Positions 27,079 to 36,859 are shown, counted from the stretch's first letter. The stretch is 64,000 nucleotides of DNA from Motiliproteus sp. SC1-56 (GCF_017309075.1 NZ_JAEMGS010000001.1:1-64000); one strand, 5' to 3'. Numbers and translations: made by a program. The notes: generated from the sequence alone by a model not told the origin.

Positions 27079-27642
27079 TCAGCCGTGCCCGGATTGCGAG
27101 GTCAGCAGGTCAAGATTGACCCCAAGCTTCGAGGCTGCCGCCTCGAGTCGCTCCGGCGCCGCGGTGGCGAAGATTATATCCAAATCGGCGGGGCAACTTA
27201 ACCAGGCATTGTCGCTCATTTCCTGTTCCAGCTGGCCGGCGCCCCAACCGGCATAGCCCAGCGCGATCAGATACTGATCCGGCCCCTTGCCGGCACCAAT
27301 GGCTTCGAGAATATCAAGGGAAGTGGTCAGGTGGAGGTCAGCGTTGATCTCGTAGGTGGAGTTCCACGCTCGCCCGCAGGGCCGGTGAAGCACGAAGCCG
27401 CGCTCCCCCTGCACGGGACCGCCGGCGTAAACCGGCATCTCGGGCCTGGCCAGCGCCTCGACGTCGATCTCAAGGTGACCCAGTATATCCTTGAGGGACA
27501 GCTCCATCGGCCGATTGATCACCAGCCCCATCGCCCCCTGGTCGCTGTGATCGCAGATATAGGTCAGCGTATGGCTGAAATTGCCGTCATTCAGGTGCGG
27601 CATGGAGATCAAAAAGTGATCGCGCAGATTAATGTCGTTCAT
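27079..27642 (-). CDS. yqgE: YqgE/AlgH family protein
   Basis: A UPF0301 protein, called AlgH in Pseudomonas, where it was linked to alginate regulation; the molecular role is unknown. It opens with HFLISMPHLNDGNFSHTL, then GAMGLVINRPM, GGPVQGERGFVLH and GYAGWGAGQLEQE. The ATG at 27642 (MNDINLRDHF) matches homologues; an upstream ATG at 27654 adds four residues. It is first in the yqgE-ruvX-pyrR-pyrB-pyrX row. Confidence 0.93.
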   Translation of the reverse strand: MNDINLRDHFLISMPHLNDGNFSHTLTYICDHSDQGAMGLVINRPMELSLKDILGHLEIDVEALARPEMPVYAGGPVQGERGFVLHRPCGRAWNSTYEINADLHLTTSLDILEAIGAGKGPDQYLIALGYAGWGAGQLEQEMSDNAWLSCPADLDIIFATAAPERLEAAASKLGVNLDLLTSQSGHG

Positions 27643-27801
27643 TGAGGCTTCCATGGCCTTAGTATCGATCCCTAAACTCCGCTACACAAGTCCATTTGCG
27701 CGCCCTCAACTTCCCCCGTGCACACCAAACATTGATCTGGCGCCTAGCGTCCCCTCACCCCCTCGGTTATGCTTTGCGCTTCAGGAGGATGGCGCCGTAA
27801 T

Positions 27802-28719
27802 ATGACAAAATTGAAAGTTCTGGTCGTGGATGACGCGGCCTTTATTCGCGACATGGTGCGCAAGGCGATCCGCGCACGCTTCCCCGGCATGGAAGTGGAC
27901 GAGGCGATCGACGGCCGCAAAGCCCAGAAGATCCTCAGCCGCACGAGCTATGACCTGATACTGTGCGACTGGGAGATGCCTGAAATGTCCGGCATTGAAC
28001 TGCTCACCTGGCTGCGCCAGGAGCACAAGGCCGACACCCCCTTCGTCATGGTCACCAGCCGGGGGGACAAGGAAAACGTGGTCGAGGCGATCCAGGCCGG
28101 GGTGACCGACTATATCGGCAAGCCCTTTTCCAACGACAAGCTGCTGGGCAAAGTGCTCAAGGTGATGGGTAAACGTCACAGCCTCCAGGCCATGGAGGGC
28201 GGGCGACAGGTCAGCAGCGGCAATGTCGGCGACGGCTCGCTGCAGGCATTGACCGGCGGCCGCGCGGTGAAGCCGGCGGCCAAACCCGCCTCCGCACCCA
28301 AGCCCGCAGCCGGCGGCAGCGTCGCCGCACTGACCGCCAAGACCGCGAGCAAAGCCCCGCCCGCACCCAAACAGACGGCCATGAAGAGCTCGGCCCACCT
28401 GCGCTTTGGCGAGAAGACGGTTCAATGCATCGTCAAATCCATGAGCCTGAAGCAGATCATCCTGGTGTGTCGCGCCCAGGACGGCGTACCTTCGATCCTC
28501 GAGTCGGTGGTGGTGGATCTGGAGCAAGGGTCGGCCGGCGAAGACATCGCGCGGCTCAATGCCTATGTGCATCAACTGCAGGCCGCCGAGCCGACGATGG
28601 ACAGCAGCCTGATCAACGTGACCACCACCTTGGTGGACCAGGATCCGGCCAAACTGTCTTACCTGTCGCGAATGATCGCCAAGGGCACCGTCAGCGGGAA
28701 ATACGTTCCGGGGGCCTGA
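27802..28719 (+). CDS. orphan response regulator, CheY receiver plus unassigned C-terminal domain
   Basis: A 305-residue protein. Residues 1-125 are a full receiver: the acid pair Asp10-Asp11, phosphoacceptor Asp56 in LILCDWEMPEMSG, the switch Thr in MVTSRGD and Lys in GKPFSNDKL. Residues about 130-195 are an Ala/Pro/Lys linker. The last 110 residues (from SSAHLRFGEKTVQCIV) are alpha/beta and faintly PilZ-like, but no RxxxR or D/NxSxxG motif is present, so I leave the output domain unassigned. AGGAGG is about 13 bases before ATG. No histidine kinase gene is near. Confidence 0.85.
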   Translation: MTKLKVLVVDDAAFIRDMVRKAIRARFPGMEVDEAIDGRKAQKILSRTSYDLILCDWEMPEMSGIELLTWLRQEHKADTPFVMVTSRGDKENVVEAIQAGVTDYIGKPFSNDKLLGKVLKVMGKRHSLQAMEGGRQVSSGNVGDGSLQALTGGRAVKPAAKPASAPKPAAGGSVAALTAKTASKAPPAPKQTAMKSSAHLRFGEKTVQCIVKSMSLKQIILVCRAQDGVPSILESVVVDLEQGSAGEDIARLNAYVHQLQAAEPTMDSSLINVTTTLVDQDPAKLSYLSRMIAKGTVSGKYVPGA

Positions 28720-28730
28720 TTTTAGCCCGG

Positions 28731-28746
28731 GCCCCGGCTTCGGGGC
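28731..28746 (+). terminator. weak hairpin after the response regulator
   Basis: GCCCCG-GCTT-CGGGGC, 11 bases after the stop, followed by only a short T stretch (CGCTTTC). It may act as a weak terminator between two convergent genes. Confidence 0.4.
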
Positions 28747-28786
28747 TCGCTTTCAACCCTTATAGACGCTCCTTCAAGCGCACTCC

Positions 28787-29329
28787 TCAAGCCTCGCCCA
28801 ACATCCGCTCACGAAACGCCTCCAGCCCCTGCTGCACGAGGCGATAAGTACTGTCGACGTCATCGGCGATACGCCCCTCGAGCACCCCGAGCCCCTGGAG
28901 AATGTCGCGGGCCTCCTCAAAGCCGCGCTCGATGCCGGAGCCGATCAGCTCCAAAAAGCCTTCCACCTGCTCAGGCTGGGTCAGTTCCGGGTGCTGCGCC
29001 TGAAAGCGCGCCAACAACCCCGTGCTCAGACTCAGGATTCGCTCCGCCGTAGCCTGCGGCGACACGTCGAGAGCTTCCTGCCGCGTCCGCTGCAGCGCAT
29101 CGGCACCCAGCGCCGGCGCCAGGGTCTCGTTGATGGCCTCGATCGCCGCGGCGTAGGTTAACGCGAGAGGCTGATTACCGGCGGCCAGGCTGACCCGCTG
29201 GCCCGCCTCCAAAACGGCGAGGTTCTGGCGCTGGACAGGGGAAAGGGTTCGTTGCGCGGGTGCGGGATTACTAGGCTGATCGCTTCGCGCCGGCGCGCTA
29301 GACCCGCTTCCCAAGGGAGTAACAGCCAT
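28787..29329 (-). CDS. DUF5610 protein
   Basis: A 180-residue helical protein with the DUF5610 pattern: ALDVSPQATAERIL, then FLELIGSGIERGFEEA, LQGLGVLEGRIADDVDSTY and VQQGLEAF. An N-terminal Ser/Pro/Ala region of about 35 residues precedes it and there is no signal peptide. The family has no described function. The start at 29329 has AGGAGG at good spacing. It faces the response regulator gene and lies 78 bases after tonB. Confidence 0.85.
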   Translation of the reverse strand: MAVTPLGSGSSAPARSDQPSNPAPAQRTLSPVQRQNLAVLEAGQRVSLAAGNQPLALTYAAAIEAINETLAPALGADALQRTRQEALDVSPQATAERILSLSTGLLARFQAQHPELTQPEQVEGFLELIGSGIERGFEEARDILQGLGVLEGRIADDVDSTYRLVQQGLEAFRERMLGEA

Positions 29330-29407
29330 CTCAAACCTCCTGAAGAGAACAGGATGCAAGTACTGATGGCTGAATTTTAGCCGAAGACGGTAGGAACCGG
29401 CCCCGAC

Positions 29408-30379
29408 CTAACTGTTAAGGCCGAAGCGGGCGCGCTCGAATTTCCAGGTACGGATAATCTCCACCATGTCGGCATGCTTACGCAGCTCCGGCGGGAAAGG
29501 CGCAAAGGGGGCCGCCAGACGCACGATACGCCGGGCGGCGTCGTCCAGCAGTTTGTAGCCCGAGCTCTGGAGCACATCCACCCGCTCGAGAGAACCGTCC
29601 GGGCGAATCACCACCAGCAACCGCAGGTGCCCGTAAAGCTCTCGCTTCCGGGCCTCCTCGGGGTAGTTAAGGTTGCCGATGCGCTCCACCTTGCGCCGCC
29701 AGCTATCCAGGTAGGCAGCGTCGAACGCCTTGCGGGTGGAGGCCGAGTAGAGCCGCCGCACCCGCGGTTGCTTGGCGCTCTGCTGCTGGTAGAGATCCAG
29801 CTTGGCCTCAAGGCTCGCAATTTCCAGGCTGCGGGCCAACAGCGAGGTCGCCGACCCCGTCGCGGGCCTTGCCGCCGCGGCCTCCGCGTTCGCCCGGTCA
29901 CTGAGCAGCGACAACGCCCGCTCGCTCTGCGTCACCACCAGCTCGCGCAGACTGCGACTCTCGGCCGGCGGTTTCGGACTGGGCTCAACCACCTCGGGCA
30001 CCGGTTCCGGCGCGGGTACCGGCTGAGGCTCAAGGGCCTGTTCCTGGGCGGGAGCAGGCTGCACCCGGGGCGCCACGTCACGGGGCTGGTTGGCTTTGAA
30101 GGGGGCCACTTCCCGGGTACTTGGCAGCGTTTTCTCGGCCACGTTGCCGCTGCCCACCTGGTCGTGCTGGGCAAGGAAGTCCGCCTCTTTCGGGGCCTGC
30201 TCGCTTTCAAACTGAGCCAGAGTCACTTCCAACGTGCGGGCCACGGGCTTGGCGGTATCGGTTTTGAAACCGAGCCCCAGGATAACGATGGCGTGTACCG
30301 CAATGGCCAGAAAAACGGTAAACCCAAGGCGGTCGAAGGGCGTGATGGGACGGACCGGAGACACAGACTGCACAGCCAT
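29408..30379 (-). CDS. tonB: TonB family energy transducer
   Basis: A 323-residue inner-membrane protein: one N-terminal membrane helix (RLGFTVFLAIAVHAIVIL), a Pro/Glu-rich periplasmic linker (about 110-145), a helical stretch, and a C-terminal TonB domain (YPEEARKRELYGHLRLLVV, then IIRTWKF). It is like PA0406, next to gshB in Pseudomonas. No exbB or exbD is in the window, so the energising partners are unknown. The ATG at 30379 lies 7 bases after the gshB stop with GAGGGG upstream; a longer frame to 30418 overlaps gshB. Confidence 0.9.
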   Translation of the reverse strand: MAVQSVSPVRPITPFDRLGFTVFLAIAVHAIVILGLGFKTDTAKPVARTLEVTLAQFESEQAPKEADFLAQHDQVGSGNVAEKTLPSTREVAPFKANQPRDVAPRVQPAPAQEQALEPQPVPAPEPVPEVVEPSPKPPAESRSLRELVVTQSERALSLLSDRANAEAAAARPATGSATSLLARSLEIASLEAKLDLYQQQSAKQPRVRRLYSASTRKAFDAAYLDSWRRKVERIGNLNYPEEARKRELYGHLRLLVVIRPDGSLERVDVLQSSGYKLLDDAARRIVRLAAPFAPFPPELRKHADMVEIIRTWKFERARFGLNS

Positions 30380-30386
30380 ATGCCCC

Positions 30387-31340
30387 TCAGCGCTTTGCAC
30401 AGCGCTCGGCGATAACATCCATCAGCCGCCCGGCGATATCCAGACCGAACTGATCGTCCAGCTCGCGAATGCAGGTGGGGCTGGTCACGTTAATCTCCGT
30501 CAGGTAGTCGCCAATAACGTCGAGGCCGACAAACAACAGTCCCTTCTCCCGCAGCACCGGCGCCACCTGGGCGCAGATCCAGCGATCCCGCTCGGTCAGG
30601 GGGCGGCCTTCGCCGCGTCCGCCGGCGGCCAGGTTGCCCCGGGTCTCACCGGCACCGGGAATACGCGCCAGGGCATAATCTACCGGTTCCCCGTCAACCA
30701 TCAGAATCCGCTTGTCGCCCTCGCTGATCTCGGGGATAAAACGCTGCGCCATGATCTGGCGCTGGCCGTGCTGGGTCAGGGTTTCCAGGATCACGCTGAG
30801 GTTGGGATCCCCCTCCTTACAACGGAAAATGGACGCGCCGCCCATGCCATCCAGAGGCTTGAAGATCACGTCCTTCTGCTCCCGGTAAAACTCCTTGAGC
30901 AGCATCGGCTCACGACTGACCAGCAGGGGCGGACAGCACTGGGGAAACTGGGTCGCAAACAGCTTTTCATTGAAATCCCGCAGACTCTGGGGCCGGTTGA
31001 CCACCAGAACCCCCTGCCGTTCGGCCTGCTCCAGCAGGTAGGTGGTGTAGAGGAACTCGTTGTCAAAAGGCGGATCCTTGCGCATCAGGATCACATCCAG
31101 TTCGGCCAGAGCCTTTTCGTTGTAAGCCCCGCGCTCAAACCAGGCTTCAGGATCCCGGGCAACCCGCAGATCAGCCATGCGCGCCATGGCCTGGCCGTCC
31201 CGGGAGAACAGTCCGGACTGCTCCATGTAATGGAGATTCCAGCCCCGGTCCTGGGCCGCCCAGAGCATCGCCAGGGTACTGTCTTTTTTGTAGGTGATGG
31301 ACTCGATCGGGTCCATGACCACGCCGACGTTTAGGCTCAT
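30387..31340 (-). CDS. gshB: glutathione synthetase GshB
   Basis: GshB joins gamma-glutamylcysteine and glycine using ATP. The 317 residues show the N-terminal domain starting VGVVMDPIESI, the ATP-grasp piece VIFKPLDGMGGASIFRC, RFIPEISEGDKRILMVDGEPV and the substrate loop GETRGNLAAGGRGEGRPLT, and the metal-site LFVGLDVIGDYLTEINVTSPT. It is followed by tonB and preceded by 105 bases and rsmE. Confidence 0.97.
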   Translation of the reverse strand: MSLNVGVVMDPIESITYKKDSTLAMLWAAQDRGWNLHYMEQSGLFSRDGQAMARMADLRVARDPEAWFERGAYNEKALAELDVILMRKDPPFDNEFLYTTYLLEQAERQGVLVVNRPQSLRDFNEKLFATQFPQCCPPLLVSREPMLLKEFYREQKDVIFKPLDGMGGASIFRCKEGDPNLSVILETLTQHGQRQIMAQRFIPEISEGDKRILMVDGEPVDYALARIPGAGETRGNLAAGGRGEGRPLTERDRWICAQVAPVLREKGLLFVGLDVIGDYLTEINVTSPTCIRELDDQFGLDIAGRLMDVIAERCAKR

Positions 31341-31388
31341 AAAGCTACCTGTCGCCTTGAGTAGAAGGGTCTAAATTCACGGGCTCCC

Positions 31389-31397
31389 ATAGTACCA
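31389..31397 (-). promoter_or_regulatory. candidate extended -10 promoter of gshB
   Basis: Minus-strand TGG-TACTAT (31397-31389) fits an extended -10 about 50 bases before the gshB ATG. No matching -35 is seen. Confidence 0.35.
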
Positions 31398-31445
31398 GAT
31401 CAGGCCTGCACCGGGGGGACAAAAAGCGTAACGGTAAGCCCCGCT

Positions 31446-32174
31446 TCAGGCTAGGTCGCCCCACAGGTATTGCAGCACCGAAAGCGCGGCCACCGGCGCC
31501 GTTTCGGTGCGCAGCACCCGTGGGCCGAGCGAGAGAGGCACAAAGCCGGCGGCGCGGGCCTGCTCCAGCTCGGTATCGCTGAGCCCGCCCTCGGGGCCGA
31601 CCAGCAGCGCCACGGAGGCGGGACGGGCAAACTCGCCCAGGGCGCGAGGCGCCTCAGGATGAAGGATCAATTTCAGTTCCGCATCGACCTGCTGAACCCA
31701 GTCAGCCAGCACCCGCGGCGCGCTGACATCGGGTACCCGGCTGCGCAAGCACTGCTCGGCGGCGCTCACCGCCACCTGCTGCCAGTGGGCGGTTCGCTTG
31801 GCCTGGCGCTCGGCGTTGAGGCGCACTTCACAGCGCTCGGTAAACAGGGGCGTCACCGTCCCCACTCCCAGCTCGGTGGCTTTCTGCAGGGCATAGTCCA
31901 TGCGCTCGCCCCGCGAGATGCCCTGGCCGAGGCTGATACTCAGCCGGGGGTCAGCCGGCACCGGCCTGCACTCGGCCAACTGTACCCGGACGGTTTTCTT
32001 GGTGACCTCAACAATGCGGGCGGGAAACTCACCGCCCTCACCGTTGAACACCACCACCTCATCGCCGGGACCCATGCGCAAGACACGCCCTAGGTGCTGG
32101 GCGGCAAAGGCACCGAGCGCAAGCTCAGCGCCCTCGTGGAGCGGTTGCGGGTCGTAGACGCGGGGAACTCGCAT
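31446..32174 (-). CDS. rsmE: 16S rRNA (uracil-1498) methyltransferase RsmE
   Basis: RsmE methylates N3 of U1498 in the 30S subunit. The 242 residues have an N-terminal PUA-like domain and a SPOUT methyltransferase domain with ALQKATELGVG, LLVGPEGGLSDTEL and the knot LSLGPRVLRTETAPVAAL. In many genomes rsmE sits beside gshB, as here. Confidence 0.95.
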   Translation of the reverse strand: MRVPRVYDPQPLHEGAELALGAFAAQHLGRVLRMGPGDEVVVFNGEGGEFPARIVEVTKKTVRVQLAECRPVPADPRLSISLGQGISRGERMDYALQKATELGVGTVTPLFTERCEVRLNAERQAKRTAHWQQVAVSAAEQCLRSRVPDVSAPRVLADWVQQVDAELKLILHPEAPRALGEFARPASVALLVGPEGGLSDTELEQARAAGFVPLSLGPRVLRTETAPVAALSVLQYLWGDLA

Positions 32175-32222
32175 AAGCAGATACTCAAAGGAGCCGCCTC
32201 GCAGCCCCCTTTTAACAGGCCG

Positions 32223-33383
32223 TTAGAGGCCGGCAGCGGCGCGCAGGGCCTCGGCGCGATCGGTACGCTCCCAGGTAAAGTTTGCGTCTTCACGACCGAA
32301 ATGACCGTAGGCCGCCGTCGGACGGTAGATGGGACGGCGCAGGTCCAGCATCTCGATGAGCCCCTGGGGACGCAGGTCGAAGTGCTCGCGCACCAGGGCC
32401 ACGATCTTGTCGTCGCTCAGCTTGCCGGTACCAAAGGTATTGACGCTGATCGAAGTGGGCTCGGCGACGCCGATGGCATAGGAGACCTGGATCTCGCAGC
32501 GCTCGGCCAGACCCGCGGCAACGATGTTCTTGGCCACGTAACGCCCGGCGTAGGCGGCGGAACGGTCAACCTTGGAGGGATCCTTGCCGGAAAACGCGCC
32601 CCCGCCGTGGTGGGCCATGCCCCCGTAGGTGTCGACGATGATCTTGCGCCCGGTCAGACCGCAATCCCCCATGGGGCCGCCGATGATGAACTGGCCGGTG
32701 GGGTTGATATGGTATTTGGTGTCCTTGTGCAGCCACTCCTTGGGCAGCACGTGCTGGACGATCTCCTCCATCACCGCCTCGCGGATATCGGCCTGTTCGA
32801 TATCGGGGGCATGCTGGGTGGAGAGCACCACCGCATCCACCGCTACCGGCTTGCCATCCTCGTAGCGCAGGGTGACCTGAGACTTGGCGTCGGGCCGCAG
32901 CCAGGGCAGGATGCCCTTCTTGCGCAGTTGCGCCTGGCGCTCCACCAGTCGGTGAGCGTAGTAGATCGGCGCCGGCATCAGCACCTCGGTCTCATTGGTG
33001 GCGTAACCGAACATCAGCCCCTGGTCACCGGCCCCCAGATCCTTGGATTCACCTTCATCAACGCCCACGGCGATGTCCACCGACTGTTTGCCGATGGCGT
33101 TGAGCACCGCACAGGAGGCGCCGTCAAACCCCACCTCGGAGCTGGTGTAGCCGATATCGAGAATCACGTTACGCACGATATCTTCCAGATCCACGTAGGT
33201 GGAGGTACGCACCTCGCCGGCGATCACCGCCATGCCGGTTTTGACCAGGGTTTCCACCGCAACGCGGGCATGGGGGTCGTCACGCAGAATGGCGTCCAGC
33301 ACCGCATCGGAAATCTGGTCGGCCATTTTGTCCGGGTGCCCCTCGGACACGGACTCGGAGGTAAACAGGGAATAGTTACTCAT
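32223..33383 (-). CDS. metK: S-adenosylmethionine synthetase MetK
   Basis: MetK makes SAM from methionine and ATP. The 386 residues contain [16 protein letters not shown], the hexapeptide GAGDQG in [16 protein letters not shown], and [19 protein letters not shown]. It is divergent from tkt across 350 bases, the same pair as in Pseudomonas but without the arsR-type regulator found between them there. Confidence 0.98.
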   Translation of the reverse strand: MSNYSLFTSESVSEGHPDKMADQISDAVLDAILRDDPHARVAVETLVKTGMAVIAGEVRTSTYVDLEDIVRNVILDIGYTSSEVGFDGASCAVLNAIGKQSVDIAVGVDEGESKDLGAGDQGLMFGYATNETEVLMPAPIYYAHRLVERQAQLRKKGILPWLRPDAKSQVTLRYEDGKPVAVDAVVLSTQHAPDIEQADIREAVMEEIVQHVLPKEWLHKDTKYHINPTGQFIIGGPMGDCGLTGRKIIVDTYGGMAHHGGGAFSGKDPSKVDRSAAYAGRYVAKNIVAAGLAERCEIQVSYAIGVAEPTSISVNTFGTGKLSDDKIVALVREHFDLRPQGLIEMLDLRRPIYRPTAAYGHFGREDANFTWERTDRAEALRAAAGL

Positions 33384-33733
33384 AAAGCGGTTGCCTTAAT
33401 AATTGAATGTTTTGATAAAAACAGTGACTTAATTACCAAGCAATAAAACGTCTACAGCGGGTTCCTGAGCGCCCGAGTGACGGTCTTACCGGCGCAGGTG
33501 TCGCGTGGCGACTTGGCCGGGGCGGGAATCAAGAAGCCGTATGATACCGGCTATCACCTCGGTGCGCATTTTTTTTGCGGCCAAAAGCCCGGAAAAATCG
33601 GCGTAATCACCTGAAATCAATTCAACCGGTCGTTTTTTTCCGATTCCCATTTGAAGCTGCTTAAGGAGTGAGAGAGAATACGCGTCTGATTTTTTCGACT
33701 TACCCTCAGGGTCCAACCCAGGAGCTAGCCTCA
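33384..33733. other. metK-tkt divergent intergenic region
   Basis: These 350 bases hold no gene I can support. The part next to metK (33384-33440) is A/T-rich and probably carries the metK promoter, though no clear hexamer pair stands out. The middle is G+C-rich. The tkt side holds a candidate promoter, given separately. An 82-codon minus-strand frame at 33486-33734 shows no family features. Confidence 0.5.
33651..33679 (+). promoter_or_regulatory. candidate tkt promoter
   Basis: -35 TTGAAG (33651-33656), 17-base spacer, -10 GAGAAT (33674-33679), each four of six to consensus, about 55 bases before the tkt ATG. Confidence 0.35.
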
Positions 33734-35728
33734 ATGTCCTCCCGCAGAGAACTTGCCAACGCCATTCGCGCCTTGAGCATGGACGCCGTTCAGCGCGCCA
33801 AATCCGGTCATCCCGGTGCCCCCATGGGCATGGCGGATATCGCTGAAGTGCTATGGAACGATTACCTGCAGCACAACCCCAGCAACCCGCAGTGGATCAA
33901 CCGCGACCGCTTCGTTCTCTCCAACGGCCACGGCTCCATGCTGCTCTACTCCCTGCTGCACCTGAGCGGCTACGAGCTCGGCATCGAGGATCTGAAGAAC
34001 TTCCGTCAGCTCCACGCCAAGACCGCCGGTCACCCCGAGTTCGGCTATGCGCCGGGTGTCGAAACCACCACCGGCCCCCTGGGCCAGGGCATCGCCAACG
34101 CGGTGGGCATGGCTGTCGCCGAGAAGGCCCTGGCCGGGCAGTTCAACCGTGACGGCTTCGACATTGTCGATCACTACACCTACGCCTTCCTCGGCGACGG
34201 CTGCCTGATGGAAGGCATCTCCCACGAGGTCTGCTCCCTGGCCGGCACCCTGGGGCTGGGCAAGCTGATCGCCTTCTACGACGACAACGGCATCTCCATC
34301 GACGGCGAAGTCGAAGGCTGGTTCACCGACGACACCGTCAAGCGCTTCGAAGCCTACGGCTGGCAGGTCATTCCGGCAATCGACGGTCACGACCCCGAGG
34401 CGATCACCGCGGCCATCGAGCAGGCCCGCGAAAACACCGAGCAGCCCACCCTGATCTGCTGCAAGACCGTCATCGGCTTCGGTTCGCCCAACAAGCAGGG
34501 CAAGGAGGACTGTCACGGCGCGCCCCTGGGCGACGACGAGATCACCCTGACCCGTGAAGCCCTGGGCTGGAAGCACGCCCCCTTCGAAGTTCCCGAAGAG
34601 ATCTACGCCGAGTGGGACGCCAAGGATGACGGCTGCATTGTGGAGAACAGCTGGAACGAGCTGTTTGCCGCCTACAGCGAGGCGCACCCCAAGCTCGCCG
34701 CCGAATTCCTGCGGCGCATCAGCGGCGACCTGCCAGAAGACTTCGCCGCCCAGGCCGACCGCTTTATCGAGAACCTGCAGGAGAAAGGCGAGTCCATCGC
34801 CAGCCGTAAGGCGTCACAGAACGCCCTCAACGCGTTCGGCCCGCTGCTGCCCGAGCTGATGGGCGGCTCCGCCGACCTGGCCGGCTCCAACCTGACCCTG
34901 TGGGAAGGCTGCAAGGGGCTGAGCAAAGACGAAGCCGACGGCAACTACATCTACTACGGCGTGCGCGAATTCGGCATGTCCGCGATCATGAACGGCCTGG
35001 CCCTGCACGGCGGCTTCATTCCCTACGGCGCCACCTTCCTGGTGTTCATGGAATACGCCCGCAACGCGGTGCGCATGGCGGCGCTGATGAAGCAGCGGGC
35101 CCTGTTCGTCTATACCCACGACTCCATCGGCCTGGGTGAAGACGGCCCCACCCACCAGCCTATCGAGCAGATCGCCAACCTGCGCCACACCCCCAACCTG
35201 GACGTCTGGCGGCCCTGTGACGCGGTGGAATCCGCCGTCGCCTGGAAGCAGGCCCTGAGCCGGGTCGACGGCCCCAGTGCCCTGATCTTCTCGCGCCAGG
35301 GACTGCCCCACCAGGAGCGCTGCGCCGAGCGCCTCAACAACATCCGCCGCGGCGGCTACACCCTGCGCGACTGCCAGGGCCAGCCCGACCTGATTTTCAT
35401 CGCTACCGGCTCCGAAGTTTCGCTGGCCATGGAAGCGGCAGAGACGCTGTCCGCGGACGGCAAACAGGTGCGGGTGGTCTCCATGCCCTGCGCCGAGGCT
35501 TTCGAAGCGCAATCCAACGACTACCGCGAGCAGGTGCTGCCGTCGGCGGTCACCGCCCGCATCGCGGTCGAGGCGGCCCACAGCGACTTCTGGTACAAGT
35601 ACGTGGGCCTGAACGGGCGCATCGTCGGCATGACCCGCTTCGGCGAATCAGCCCCCGCCGGCGAGCTGTTCAAGCTGTTCGGCTTTACAGTGGACAACCT
35701 GGTCAAAACCGCGCGCGAGCTGCTGTAA
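33734..35728 (+). CDS. tkt: transketolase
   Basis: Transketolase moves two-carbon units between sugar phosphates with thiamine diphosphate. The 664 residues include the ThDP motif [14 protein letters not shown] through [21 protein letters not shown], and the pyrimidine domain with [19 protein letters not shown] and [20 protein letters not shown] at 33734 ([14 protein letters not shown]) is the family start; the frame reaching 33668 is not used. It heads the tkt-epd-pgk-fba row. Confidence 0.97.
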   Translation: MSSRRELANAIRALSMDAVQRAKSGHPGAPMGMADIAEVLWNDYLQHNPSNPQWINRDRFVLSNGHGSMLLYSLLHLSGYELGIEDLKNFRQLHAKTAGHPEFGYAPGVETTTGPLGQGIANAVGMAVAEKALAGQFNRDGFDIVDHYTYAFLGDGCLMEGISHEVCSLAGTLGLGKLIAFYDDNGISIDGEVEGWFTDDTVKRFEAYGWQVIPAIDGHDPEAITAAIEQARENTEQPTLICCKTVIGFGSPNKQGKEDCHGAPLGDDEITLTREALGWKHAPFEVPEEIYAEWDAKDDGCIVENSWNELFAAYSEAHPKLAAEFLRRISGDLPEDFAAQADRFIENLQEKGESIASRKASQNALNAFGPLLPELMGGSADLAGSNLTLWEGCKGLSKDEADGNYIYYGVREFGMSAIMNGLALHGGFIPYGATFLVFMEYARNAVRMAALMKQRALFVYTHDSIGLGEDGPTHQPIEQIANLRHTPNLDVWRPCDAVESAVAWKQALSRVDGPSALIFSRQGLPHQERCAERLNNIRRGGYTLRDCQGQPDLIFIATGSEVSLAMEAAETLSADGKQVRVVSMPCAEAFEAQSNDYREQVLPSAVTARIAVEAAHSDFWYKYVGLNGRIVGMTRFGESAPAGELFKLFGFTVDNLVKTARELL

Positions 35729-35753
35729 ACGCGGCCGTCTGACGGCATAGCGT

Positions 35754-35783
35754 GGATCCCGGCAACGCAATTTGCCGGGATCC
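35754..35783 (+). repeat. perfect 12-base stem-loop between tkt and epd
   Basis: Arms GGATCCCGGCAA (35754-35765) and TTGCCGGGATCC (35772-35783) pair fully around a 6-base loop. It begins 25 bases after the tkt stop and ends 18 before the epd start. There is no T run, so it is more likely an mRNA-stabilising or processing structure, or a protein-binding palindrome, than a terminator. Confidence 0.8.
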
Positions 35784-35801
35784 GACGATTGAAGGAAGCC
35801 T

Positions 35802-36830
35802 ATGGGATATCGGGTAGCGATCAACGGATACGGCCGCATCGGCCAGTGCGTGCTGCGGGCGCTCTACTCCCACCGCGCCCGCCATGACCTGCACGTGGTG
35901 GCGATCAACGAACTGAGCGATATCGACACCCTCGCCTACCTGACCCGCTACGACACCACCCACGGCCGCTTTCCCCTGCCGGTGGAACGCAACGGCGAGC
36001 ACCTGATGATCGGCGACCATGCCATCCGCGTGCTCAACGAGCCCGACCCCGCCCGCCTGCCCTGGGCCGAGCTGGAAGTGGACCTGGTGCTGGAGTGTTC
36101 AGGATCCTTCAATGACACCGCCACCGCCAGCCAGCACCTGAGCAGCGGCGCCTCACGCCTGCTGTTTTCCCAGCCCGCCTCCGCCGAAGTGGACGCCACC
36201 ATCGTCTACGGCTTCAACCACGGCCTGCTCAAGCCCGCACACCGCATCGTCTCCAGCGCCTCCTGCACCACCAACTGTATCGTCCCGGTGCTGAACCTGC
36301 TGCACGAGGCCTTCGGCATTGAGCACGGGGTCACCACCACCCTGCATTCAGCAATGAACGACCAGCCGGTAATCGACAGCTACCACCACACCAACCTGCG
36401 CCTGACCCGCAGCGCCCTGCAGTCGATCATCCCCGTGGACACGGGGCTGGACCGGGGCATCGACCGGCTGCTGCCGGAGCTTTCAGGCCGTTTTCAGTGC
36501 CTGCACCTGAGGGTGCCCACCATCAACGTCTCGGTGATGGACCTGTCAGTGCAACTGCAGCGGGCCACCACCCCCCAGGCAGTCAACCGCTTGTTCCAGG
36601 CCCAGGCCCGGGGCAGCCTTGCCGGGCTGCTAGGCTATACCGAGGAGCCGCACGCTTCGGTAGACTTCAACACCGACCCCCGCTCCGGCATCGTCGACGG
36701 TACCCAGACCCGCGTCAGCGGCGGCACCCTGCTGAAAATGCTGTGCTGGTTCGACAACGAGTGGGGCTTCGCCAACCGAATGCTGGACGTGGCCCAGGCC
36801 TGGCTCAAACTACCCGATTCCAAACCTTGA
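35802..36830 (+). CDS. epd: erythrose-4-phosphate dehydrogenase Epd
   Basis: Epd oxidises erythrose-4-phosphate for pyridoxal phosphate synthesis; it is a GAPDH paralogue. The 342 residues keep the NAD loop INGYGRIG, nucleophile Cys155 in SSASCTTNC and His182. HSAMNDQPVIDSYHHTNLR, SIIPVDTGLDRGI and VDGTQTRVSGGTLLKML follow Epd more than GAPDH, and the gene sits between tkt and pgk as in E. coli and Pseudomonas. GAPDH activity cannot be excluded. Confidence 0.9.
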   Translation: MGYRVAINGYGRIGQCVLRALYSHRARHDLHVVAINELSDIDTLAYLTRYDTTHGRFPLPVERNGEHLMIGDHAIRVLNEPDPARLPWAELEVDLVLECSGSFNDTATASQHLSSGASRLLFSQPASAEVDATIVYGFNHGLLKPAHRIVSSASCTTNCIVPVLNLLHEAFGIEHGVTTTLHSAMNDQPVIDSYHHTNLRLTRSALQSIIPVDTGLDRGIDRLLPELSGRFQCLHLRVPTINVSVMDLSVQLQRATTPQAVNRLFQAQARGSLAGLLGYTEEPHASVDFNTDPRSGIVDGTQTRVSGGTLLKMLCWFDNEWGFANRMLDVAQAWLKLPDSKP

Positions 36831-36859
36831 ACGTTAAGCACCACTTATAGGAAGCGCCC

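Noticed and set aside
33486-33734. 82-codon minus-strand frame in the metK-tkt gap
   Set aside because: No family features or ribosome site, and it would end inside the metK upstream region. Also considered as an arsR remnant, but no HTH pattern was seen.
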